Source: an uncultured Sphingomonas sp.
Lineage (GTDB): Bacteria > Pseudomonadota > Alphaproteobacteria > Sphingomonadales > Sphingomonadaceae
Length of the DNA stretch: 64,000 nucleotides
Direction: 5' to 3'
Assembly: GCF_936927845.1 (NCBI RefSeq)
Contig: NZ_CAKZHV010000069.1
Span: 62,001 to 126,000 of the forward strand
Both the position numbers and the translations under genes were made by a program. Of this stretch, positions 43,813 through 51,093 are shown in pieces. Under the pieces are notes generated by a model. It was not told the DNA's origin. It saw only the letters and a program-made list of their open reading frames with translations, and searched no databases. Each line of letters starts with the position of its first letter. Position 1 is the stretch's first letter.

Positions 43813-45002
43813 GCGACCACGAAGACCTCCGTCCCGATACGCGCGTCGTCACCGCCGGTCGCCGGCGCGAGTGGACCGCCGGGGTCGTCAACCCGCCGGT
43901 CTGGCGCGCGTCGACGATCCTCTACGACGACGTCGCGCACCTGCGCGCGAGCGGGGCGGCCGACACCCACCACCGCCTGTTCTACGGACGCCGCGGCACG
44001 CCGACGCAGTGGAGCCTCGCCGACGCGCTGACGTCGCTCGAGCCCGGCGCGGAGGGCACGTTCCTCTACCCCTCGGGCGTCGCCGCGATCGCCGCCTGCC
44101 TGATGGCGGTGCTGTCACCCGGTGACGAGCTGCTCGTGCCCGACAGCGCTTATGACCCGACGCGCTCGATGACGACCGGGCTGCTCAAGCGGTTCGGCAT
44201 CGCCGCGCGTTTCTACGATCCGCTGGTGGGCGCAGGCATCGCCGATCTGATCGGCCCCACCACGCGCGCGATCTTCATGGAGTCGCCCGGCAGCCTGACC
44301 TTTGAGGTGCAGGACGTGCCTGCGATTGTCGCGGTCGCGCGCGCGCGCGGAATCGCGACGATCCTCGACAACACCTGGGCGACGCCCTTGTTCTTTCCCG
44401 CGATCGCGCACGGCGTCGATTATTCGATCCTCGCCTGCACCAAATACGTCGTCGGGCATTCGGACGTGATGCTCGGCTCGGTCACCGCCGGTCCTGGCCG
44501 CTTCGCGAGCCTTCGCGACACCAGCTTCCAGCTTGGGCAGGTCACCAGCCCCGACGACGCCTGGCTCGGTAGCCGCGGCCTGCGCACCATGTCAGTCCGA
44601 CTGCGCCAGCATCAGGCGAGCGCGCTGGAGATCGCGCGCTGGCTGGACGCCCAGCCCGAGGTGTCGCGCGTCCTTCATCCCGCGCTCCCGTCCTGCCCCG
44701 GACACGAGACGTTTACGCGCGACTTCCTCGGCTCGTCGGGGCTGTTCTCGTTCGCGCTGGCGGGCGGCGACGAGCGCGCGCGCGCCGCCTTGATCGACAC
44801 GCTCGACCATTTCGGCATCGGCTACAGCTGGGGTGGGTATGAGAGTCTCGCATTGCCGGTCGACCCTGCGCGTCATCGCACCGCGACGAAGCCCGACTTC
44901 GCCGGCCCGCTCGTCCGTTTGCAGATCGGGCTGGAGGACCCGGCCGACCTGATCGCGGATCTCGCGCGCGGGCTCGCCGCGTTCCGGACCGCGCGCGGGT
45001 GA
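43809..45002 (+). CDS. metC: Cystathionine beta-lyase MetC
   Basis: A 397-residue PLP enzyme of the Cys/Met metabolism family. The PLP Lys is residue 212 in ACTKYVVGHSDVMLGSV; TILDNTWATPLFFPA and the GYSWGGYESLA tail are typical of MetC rather than MetB/MetZ. It cleaves cystathionine to homocysteine, pyruvate and ammonia. It is coupled to sseA upstream (ATGA) and to the MscS gene downstream (GTGA). Confidence 0.9.
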   Translation: MSDHEDLRPDTRVVTAGRRREWTAGVVNPPVWRASTILYDDVAHLRASGAADTHHRLFYGRRGTPTQWSLADALTSLEPGAEGTFLYPSGVAAIAACLMAVLSPGDELLVPDSAYDPTRSMTTGLLKRFGIAARFYDPLVGAGIADLIGPTTRAIFMESPGSLTFEVQDVPAIVAVARARGIATILDNTWATPLFFPAIAHGVDYSILACTKYVVGHSDVMLGSVTAGPGRFASLRDTSFQLGQVTSPDDAWLGSRGLRTMSVRLRQHQASALEIARWLDAQPEVSRVLHPALPSCPGHETFTRDFLGSSGLFSFALAGGDERARAALIDTLDHFGIGYSWGGYESLALPVDPARHRTATKPDFAGPLVRLQIGLEDPADLIADLARGLAAFRTARG

Positions 45003-46312
45003 GCTTCGCGACCGACTGGCTGAACGAGAACGGCATCACGCTGCCGGGCCGGTTCGACCTGCTCGAAATGGCGGTGGCGGGCGTGCTCGTCCTCGTCTCG
45101 CTGCTGCTCGGGCTCACGGCCGGGCGCGTGCTGGGGCCACGTGTCGCGGCCTGGTGGAAGGCGCGCGTCGCCAATCATGGTGAGGGATTGTGGCGCCGCA
45201 TGAGCGCGATCCTGCGCCACGGCAGCGCCGCGCTGCTGCTCGCGCTGGTGCTGGTGCTGGTGTCGCATGATTGGACCGGTTGGGTAGGCCTGCCGATCGG
45301 CATCGCGCTGGGGGCGGCGGCGGCCGCACTCGCGCACGCGGTGCTGCGCGGGCTCGGCATGCCGCGCTGGGCGACCTGGACCTTTGCGATCATCGTGTTC
45401 GTGACCTTGCTCAGCCGCGCGGTGGGTGGGCTGGAGCCGATCACCACCACGCTCGACGCGGTCGGGTTCAACGTCGGCCGCCGGCGGCTGTCGCTGCTCG
45501 CGTTGATCTACATCCTGGTCACCGCGATCGTCATCTTCGCGGGCGTCCGGCTCGCCAACCGCGTCGTCACGCACACGATCGGCGAGGCGCGGTCGCTCGA
45601 TGCGACGCAGAAGCTGCTCGCGCAGAAGCTGGCGAGCATCGGCATCGTGGTGGCAGCCTTTTTCTTTGGCATCGACTTTGCCGGGATCGACCTCACCGCC
45701 TTTGCCTTTTTCTCGGGCGCGATGGGGCTGGCGGTCGGGTTCGGGTTGCAGAAAACGGTTGGCAATCTGATCGCAGGCATCATCCTGCTGATGGACCGAT
45801 CGATCAAGCCGGGCGACGTGATCGTCGTCGGCGACAGTTTCGGCTGGGTCAACAAGATCGGCGTGCGCGCGGTCAGCGTGGTGACGCGCGACGGCAAGGA
45901 GCACCTGATCCCGAACGAGAATCTGATGACGCAGGAGGTGGAGAACTGGTCCTTCACCGACCGCAACGTGCGCGTCCGCATCCCGGTCAGCGTCGCTTAT
46001 TCGTGCGACCTGAAACTCGCGCAGTCGCTGATGTTAAAGGCCGCGGCCGACAGCCCGCGCGTGCTGACCAGCCCGAAGCCCAACGTCTGGCTGACCGCGT
46101 TCGGCAACGACGGGGTCGAGCACGAGATCCTCGCCTGGATCAGCGATCCCGAGAGCGGCGTCGGCAACGTCCGCTCGGACGTGCTCAACCGCTTGTGGGT
46201 ATTGTTCAAGGATGCCGGGATCGAGATTCCGTTCGCGCAGCGCGACGTCTACGTCCGCGCCTGGCCGAAGGAAGCGCGGCAGGGCAGCGAGGGCGAAGTG
46301 TCCGGCGCGTGA
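44999..46312 (+). CDS. MscS-family mechanosensitive ion channel
   Basis: A 437-residue membrane protein with a GTG start overlapping the metC stop. About four to five N-terminal helices precede the MscS core: the pore helix region FFSGAMGLAVGFGLQKTVGNLIAGIILLMD, then the beta domain GDVIVVGDSFGWVNKIGVRAVSVVTRDGKEHLIPNE and the C-terminal cytoplasmic domain. It protects against osmotic downshock. The metC-mscS coupling is positional; no functional link is evident. A REP-like element follows the stop. Confidence 0.92.
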   Translation: MSFATDWLNENGITLPGRFDLLEMAVAGVLVLVSLLLGLTAGRVLGPRVAAWWKARVANHGEGLWRRMSAILRHGSAALLLALVLVLVSHDWTGWVGLPIGIALGAAAAALAHAVLRGLGMPRWATWTFAIIVFVTLLSRAVGGLEPITTTLDAVGFNVGRRRLSLLALIYILVTAIVIFAGVRLANRVVTHTIGEARSLDATQKLLAQKLASIGIVVAAFFFGIDFAGIDLTAFAFFSGAMGLAVGFGLQKTVGNLIAGIILLMDRSIKPGDVIVVGDSFGWVNKIGVRAVSVVTRDGKEHLIPNENLMTQEVENWSFTDRNVRVRIPVSVAYSCDLKLAQSLMLKAAADSPRVLTSPKPNVWLTAFGNDGVEHEILAWISDPESGVGNVRSDVLNRLWVLFKDAGIEIPFAQRDVYVRAWPKEARQGSEGEVSGA

Positions 46313-46345
46313 TTGCGAGCGCGGTTCGCGACCAATCCGCCTTAC

Positions 46346-46431
46346 CGTCATCCCGGACTTGATCCGGGATCCCGCTGCCTTCTCCTGCCGTTCCCGAGAA
46401 GCGGGACCCCGGATCAAGTCCGGGGTGACGG
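46346..46431. repeat. Dispersed palindromic repeat (REP-like), copy 3
   Basis: The best-preserved copy: CGTCATCCCGGACTTGATCC on the left and GGATCAAGTCCGGGGTGACG on the right, around a spacer ending GAGAAGCGGG. It lies between convergent mscS and the DUF3035 gene and may serve as a terminator for both. Confidence 0.88.
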
Positions 46432-46453
46432 AGGTCAGTGGGTCAACGTGGCC

Positions 46454-46930
46454 TTACGGCTGCGGCGTTGGCGTGGCGGCGGGGGAGGGCGTAGTCGCCT
46501 GCGTTGCGCCCGCGTTGGCGCCACCCGCGACCGCGCGCGCGCCCTGGCCGTCACCCTGTGGCGCGGCGATGATGTCGCGCGTGGTCTGGCCCTTGTCGAT
46601 CACGTTGGTCTGCGGATCGCCGACCGCACTGCGAATGCCGGGCTGCGCCACGTCGCCGCCGGCCTGATCGACGACACCCGCCTCGGCCTGGCTGCGCGGT
46701 GCGGGGGTGCCGAACAGCGCCTCCAGCGTCTGGCCCTGCGTGTTCGTCCCCTGCGTGCGCGCGGCGCCCGGCTGTGGCGGGACCAGCGAGAAATCGGGCG
46801 GGATCACCAGCGGCGCCTGGCGCGCCACCGCGAACTCGTCGGGCCGTGCGCGGTCGTACCCACGCTTGCCGCACGCCGACAGCGACGCCACCGTGGCGAG
46901 TGCGACGCCCACCACCACCAACTTACGCAT
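46454..46930 (-). CDS. DUF3035-family lipoprotein (possible BamF-type)
   Basis: A 158-residue lipoprotein. The N-terminus is a lipoprotein signal peptide with lipobox LSAC (Cys20). The conserved core is RPDEFAVARQAPLVIPPDFSLVPP; the C-terminal half is low-complexity and rich in Gly, Ala, Pro and Thr. From memory, this family has been linked to BamF, an alphaproteobacterial accessory of the outer-membrane beta-barrel assembly machine; treat that as tentative. It overlaps lspA, the signal peptidase that would process it, by eight bases. Confidence 0.8.
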   Translation of the reverse strand: MRKLVVVGVALATVASLSACGKRGYDRARPDEFAVARQAPLVIPPDFSLVPPQPGAARTQGTNTQGQTLEALFGTPAPRSQAEAGVVDQAGGDVAQPGIRSAVGDPQTNVIDKGQTTRDIIAAPQGDGQGARAVAGGANAGATQATTPSPAATPTPQP

Positions 46931-47444
46931 GTACGTTCTCCGAGGAATTCGCGATCTCGCCCGGCTTGTCGCGGATCACGAGCGCGCGCACCAGCAGAAT
47001 CAGCACGCCGATCGTAATCGCCGCGTCGGCGACGTTGAAGACGAGGAACGGCCGCCATTCACCGAAATGCAGATCGGCGAAATCGACCACATAGCCCAGC
47101 CGCACGCGATCGAGGATGTTGCCGATCGCGCCACCCAGCACCAGCCCGAGCGCCAGTTGGTCGCCGCGCTTGGGTTCGCGCCACATCCACACCGCGACCG
47201 CGATCGCGATCGCGGCCGTGAACGCGACCAGTACCCAGCGCATCGTCGCCGTCTCCGCGCGCAGCAGCCCAAGCGACACGCCGTTGTTCTTCACGAAGCG
47301 CAGGTCGAAGATCGGCAGCAGCGTACGCGACGCGTTCAGATAATCGAGGCCCAGCGGCCCGGTGACGAGCCACTTCACCAGTTGATCCACGACCAGCACG
47401 ACCGCGGCGAGCAGCAGCCCGGCGCGGGGCGTCACCCGCGTCAT
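46923..47444 (-). CDS. lspA: Lipoprotein signal peptidase LspA
   Basis: A 173-residue four-helix membrane aspartic peptidase (signal peptidase II). The catalytic Asp residues are in LDRVRLGYVVDFADLHF and FNVADAAI, and FVKNNGVSLGLL is the conserved N-terminal loop. It cleaves prolipoproteins after lipid attachment. It overlaps ileS by four bases upstream and the lipoprotein gene downstream, giving the order ileS-lspA-DUF3035. Confidence 0.95.
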   Translation of the reverse strand: MTRVTPRAGLLLAAVVLVVDQLVKWLVTGPLGLDYLNASRTLLPIFDLRFVKNNGVSLGLLRAETATMRWVLVAFTAAIAIAVAVWMWREPKRGDQLALGLVLGGAIGNILDRVRLGYVVDFADLHFGEWRPFLVFNVADAAITIGVLILLVRALVIRDKPGEIANSSENVHA

Positions 47445-50428
47445 GCCGCCACCTCAGCCACCACGTCCTCGCACCGCGCGCACAGATCACCATCCTCGCG
47501 CACCTCGGGCAGGTGCCGCCAGCAGCGCCCGCACTTATGGTAATCGGTCCGCGCGACGTCGACCGTGCCGGCCTCGCTCACCTTCGCGACGATAAACACC
47601 TCGGCGAGCGCGTCGGCGGGCAGCGGCGCCTCGGGCACCGTAACCTCGGCCTCCAGGCTCGATCGCACCGTCTTCTCGCGCCTGAGCGGCTCGATCGCCT
47701 CGGTGACGCGCTCGCGAAGCTTGCGCACCTCATGCCAGCGCTGCGCAATGTCCTCGGCCGCCTGCTCGGGCAACTCGGGCCATTCGAGCAGGTGAACCGA
47801 CGTGTCGGCTTGCGCGAAGCGCGCCTGCCATACCTCCTCGGCGGTGAACACCAGCACCGGCGCGGCATAGCGCACCAAAGCGTGGAATAGCGTGTCGAGC
47901 ACCGTCCGGTACGCGCGGCGTTTTACGTCGGTGGGCGCGTCGCAGTAGAGCGAGTCCTTGCGCACGTCGAAGAAGAACGCCGACAGATCCTCGTTGCAGA
48001 AGTCGGTCAGCGCGCGCGTGTAGCGGTTGAACTCGAACGCGTCCGCCGCGCTGCGCAGCTCCAGGTCGAGCTTGTGGAGCAGGTGGAGCACGTAGCGCTC
48101 CAATTCGGGCATGTCCGCCACCGCGACCCGCTCGTCCTCGCCGAATCCGTCGAGCGCGCCGAGCAGGTAGCGGAACGTGTTGCGCAGCTTGCGGTACGCG
48201 TCGGACGCGGTCGCCAGCACTTCCTTGCCGATGCGGATGTCGTCGAAATAATCGGTCGACACCGCCCACAGCCGCAGGATGTCGGCGCCGCTCTCACCGA
48301 TGATCTTCAACGGATCGACGACGTTGCCGAGCGACTTGGACATCTTGCGCCCCTTGCCGTCGAGCGCGAAGCCGTGCGTCAGAACCGCGTCATACGGCGC
48401 GCGCCCGCGCGTGCCGCAGCTCTCCAGCAGCGACGACTGGAACCAGCCGCGATGCTGGTCCGATCCCTCGACGTACAGGTTCGCGCGCGTCCCCTCGCCG
48501 TAGCGCGCCTCGACGACGAAGGCGTGGGTCGAACCTGAATCGAACCACACATCAAGGATGTCGTTGACGGGCTCGTAATCGGCCAAATCGTACTGGTCAC
48601 CGAGCAGCGTCTGGTGGTCGGCGGTGAACCACGCGTCCGCGCCGCCCGCCTTGAAGGCGTCGAGGATGCGCGCGTTCACTTGCCCGTCGGCGAGGTACTG
48701 GCCGCTCGCGCGGTGGACGTAGAGCGCGATCGGCACCCCCCAGGCGCGCTGGCGCGAGATCACCCAGTCGGGGCGCCCCTCGACCATCGCGGTGATCCGG
48801 TTCTCGGCCCGCGCCGGCACCCACCGTGTCCGCGCGATCGCGTCGAGCGCGAGGTTGCGTAGCGTAGGGGCGTTGTCGCCCTCAAAGCCCTCTCGCCCCT
48901 GGGGAGAGGGTTGGGAGAGGGGCTGCCCCGCACGGTCCGCCTGATCCTGCTCCCCCGCGATCCCCGCCGCACGCGCCTGACCCGCGGCCCACGGCTCGCT
49001 TTGCGAGCCGATCTCCGCGGCGCGATCTGCCCCCGGCAGATCGCCGACGCCGCTACGATCCATCGGGATGAACCATTGCGGCGTCGCGCGCTGGATCACC
49101 TTCGCCTTCGACCTCCACGAATGCGGGTAGCTGTGCTTGAAGTCGTCCGAGGCGGCCAGCAGCGCTCCCGCCTCGCGCAGGTCGGCGCAGATTGGGCCCT
49201 CGGCGGAGACGAACTTCTTGTTGATGACGCTGCCCTGGCCGCCCAGCCACGCCCAATCCGCGCGGTAAAAGCCCGCACCGTCGACCGCGAACACCGGCTC
49301 GATCCCGTATTGCTTGCACAGCAGGAAGTCGTCCTCGCCGTGGTCGGGCGCCATGTGGACGAGGCCCGTACCGGCGTCGGTCGTCACGAAGTCGCCCGGC
49401 AACAATGGTCGCGGCTTGGCGAAGAACCCGCCGAGGTGATGCATCGGGTGGCGGGCGAGCGCGCCTTCGAGTTGCGAACCTGAGACCTGTCGATCAGCGA
49501 TCTTCTGCAGATCGGAAACGTCATCGTCGACTGAGTCTGGAACTGTCGTTAGACTTAGCCCTGAGCGCTGCTCGAATTGCTCCTTCAGATCGAAAGCTAG
49601 CAGGAAGCGGCGTCCGTTTTCATCTTGGAAGACGTGGTAATGTACGTCTTTCCCATACGCCAACGCCTGGTTTACCGGGATCGTCCACGGCGTCGTGGTC
49701 CAGATCACCGCGTGCGCGCCGATCAGCTCGGGCGCGTTCGGCGCGTCGGTGATCTCGAACGCCACGTCGATCTGCGTCGATACCACGTCCTCATATTCGA
49801 CCTCGGCCTCGGCGAGTGCGGTCTTCTCGACCGGGCTCCACATCACCGGCTTCGCGCCGCGGTAGAGCTGACCGCTCTCGGCGAACTTCAAGAGCTCGCC
49901 CGCGATCGTCGCCTCGGCCTCGTACTTCATCGTCAAATACGGGTCGGCCCAGTCGCCCATCACGCCCAGCCGCTGGAACTCGTCTGCCTGCACCGCGACC
50001 CATTTGTCGGCATAGGCGCGGCATTCGGCGCGGAACTGGTCAACCGGGACCTGGTCCTTGTCGAGCTTCTTCGCGCGATAGGCTTCCTCGACCTTCCACT
50101 CGATCGGCAAACCGTGGCAGTCCCAGCCCGGCACGTAGGGCGCGTCGTAACCCATCAGCGATCGGCTGCGGACGATCACGTCCTTCAGCACCTTGTTCAT
50201 CGCATGGCCCATGTGGATGTCGCCGTTGGCGTAGGGCGGGCCGTCGTGCAGGATCCAGCGCTCGCGCCCGGCACGCTCGCTGCGTAGCCGGTCGTACAGC
50301 CCCATCTGCTGCCATCGCGCCAGGATCGCGGGTTCTTTTTGCGCGAGTCCTGCCTTCATCGGAAAGTCGGTCTTCGGCAGGAAGACGGTGTGACGCCAGT
50401 CGCGTTTGGTGTCGGGGTGGTCGGTCAT
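47441..50428 (-). CDS. ileS: Isoleucyl-tRNA synthetase
   Basis: A 995-residue class I synthetase. The HIGH-type motif is in YANGDIHMGHAMNK, the KMSKS motif is intact (KMSKSLGN), and the C-terminal zinc site is CGRCWRH with CARC. The ATG at 50428 begins the conserved MTDHPDTKRDW. Two oddities exist. About 50 extra residues sit between the WFIPMDRS and LRNLALDAI segments, encoded by a palindrome-rich insertion (48888-49044). A stretch near 49501-49680, within the CP1 editing region, has about 52% G+C and an unusual peptide. The frame stays open, so the protein is probably functional. Confidence 0.95.
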   Translation of the reverse strand: MTDHPDTKRDWRHTVFLPKTDFPMKAGLAQKEPAILARWQQMGLYDRLRSERAGRERWILHDGPPYANGDIHMGHAMNKVLKDVIVRSRSLMGYDAPYVPGWDCHGLPIEWKVEEAYRAKKLDKDQVPVDQFRAECRAYADKWVAVQADEFQRLGVMGDWADPYLTMKYEAEATIAGELLKFAESGQLYRGAKPVMWSPVEKTALAEAEVEYEDVVSTQIDVAFEITDAPNAPELIGAHAVIWTTTPWTIPVNQALAYGKDVHYHVFQDENGRRFLLAFDLKEQFEQRSGLSLTTVPDSVDDDVSDLQKIADRQVSGSQLEGALARHPMHHLGGFFAKPRPLLPGDFVTTDAGTGLVHMAPDHGEDDFLLCKQYGIEPVFAVDGAGFYRADWAWLGGQGSVINKKFVSAEGPICADLREAGALLAASDDFKHSYPHSWRSKAKVIQRATPQWFIPMDRSGVGDLPGADRAAEIGSQSEPWAAGQARAAGIAGEQDQADRAGQPLSQPSPQGREGFEGDNAPTLRNLALDAIARTRWVPARAENRITAMVEGRPDWVISRQRAWGVPIALYVHRASGQYLADGQVNARILDAFKAGGADAWFTADHQTLLGDQYDLADYEPVNDILDVWFDSGSTHAFVVEARYGEGTRANLYVEGSDQHRGWFQSSLLESCGTRGRAPYDAVLTHGFALDGKGRKMSKSLGNVVDPLKIIGESGADILRLWAVSTDYFDDIRIGKEVLATASDAYRKLRNTFRYLLGALDGFGEDERVAVADMPELERYVLHLLHKLDLELRSAADAFEFNRYTRALTDFCNEDLSAFFFDVRKDSLYCDAPTDVKRRAYRTVLDTLFHALVRYAAPVLVFTAEEVWQARFAQADTSVHLLEWPELPEQAAEDIAQRWHEVRKLRERVTEAIEPLRREKTVRSSLEAEVTVPEAPLPADALAEVFIVAKVSEAGTVDVARTDYHKCGRCWRHLPEVREDGDLCARCEDVVAEVAA
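48888..49044. repeat. Palindrome-rich in-frame insertion inside ileS
   Basis: Three hairpins lie within about 157 bases: CCCTCTC/GAGAGGG (48888-48910), CGGCTCGC/GCGAGCCG with a three-base loop (48992-49010), and a perfect ten-base stem GCGATCTGCC/GGCAGATCGC with a three-base loop (49022-49044). The encoded peptide (including QPLSQPSPQGREG) is of the type usually produced by intergenic repeats. It has no counterpart at this place in standard IleS. Confidence 0.7.
49501..49680. other. Low-G+C patch within ileS
   Basis: By direct count, 94 of 180 bases are G or C (about 52%), against roughly 65-70% in the surrounding gene. The patch encodes part of the CP1 editing domain, including the segment DLKEQFEQRSGLSLTTVPDS. 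The reading frame is intact. Confidence 0.65.
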
Positions 50429-50512
50429 GATCGGGGTGCGCCTTAGCGCGGGCGCGCGTCCGAAACAAACCGGCAGGTGACGCCGGCGCCGGCGGCTCCT
50501 ATCTGCCTGCGC

Positions 50513-50965
50513 ATGACGCTTGCTCCCACCCATCTCGGCCAGTCGGTGCCGCTTCCCACCTCGCCTGAAGAAGCCGTGCTCGACTATGTGCCCAACCCGC
50601 GCGCGCACCAGACCTATCTGATCCGCTTCACCCAGCCCGAGTTCACCTCGCTGTGCCCGGTGACGAGCCAGCCCGATTTCGCGCATCTGGTGATCGACTA
50701 CGTGCCCGACGAGACGATCGTCGAGTCGAAGTCGTTGAAGCTGTTCCTCGGTAGTTTCCGCAACCACAACGCCTTTCACGAGGATTGCACCGTCGGCATC
50801 GGCGAGCGGCTGTTCCGCGAGATGCGCCCGCGCTGGCTGCGCATCGGCGGCTATTGGTACCCGCGCGGCGGCATGCCGATCGACGTGTTCTGGCAGTCGG
50901 GCACTCCGCCGGAAGGGTTATGGCTGCCCGATCAAGGAGTTCCGGGTTACCGCGGGCGCGGTTGA
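50513..50965 (+). CDS. queF: NADPH-dependent 7-cyano-7-deazaguanine reductase QueF
   Basis: A 150-residue unimodular QueF. The catalytic Cys48 is in LCPVTSQPDF with Asp55, and the family motif ESKSLKLFLGSFRNHNAFHE is present. It reduces the nitrile of preQ0 to preQ1 in queuosine synthesis. No other que synthesis gene is here, but the precursor transporter YhhQ lies at 5004. It is divergent from ileS with an 84-base gap. The ATG at 50513 was chosen over an unconserved 12-residue extension. Confidence 0.93.
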   Translation: MTLAPTHLGQSVPLPTSPEEAVLDYVPNPRAHQTYLIRFTQPEFTSLCPVTSQPDFAHLVIDYVPDETIVESKSLKLFLGSFRNHNAFHEDCTVGIGERLFREMRPRWLRIGGYWYPRGGMPIDVFWQSGTPPEGLWLPDQGVPGYRGRG

Positions 50966-50991
50966 TCCACGTTACTAGTGCAAGATCATGC

Positions 50992-51015
50992 TGCATTGCA
51001 GTACATCGCAATGCA
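50992..51015. promoter_or_regulatory. Operator-like palindrome upstream of the GT4-GH130 pair
   Basis: A perfect inverted repeat TGCATTGC / GCAATGCA with an eight-base spacer, 79 bases before the start of the glycosyltransferase gene. It has the size and symmetry of a dimeric regulator site. No regulator gene is adjacent. Confidence 0.5.
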
Positions 51016-51093
51016 ACCAAAGCCCCGACGACCCGTTGATGATGCCAAGCGGCGGTCCGTTATGACGGCTGCGGGATCAGCAAAGGTAGAAGG

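Noticed and set aside
47441..50428. Possible mupirocin-resistance-type or second foreign ileS
   Set aside because: HIGH and KMSKS motifs, the zinc tail and operon with lspA are those of the native housekeeping gene; only a patch and an insert are unusual.
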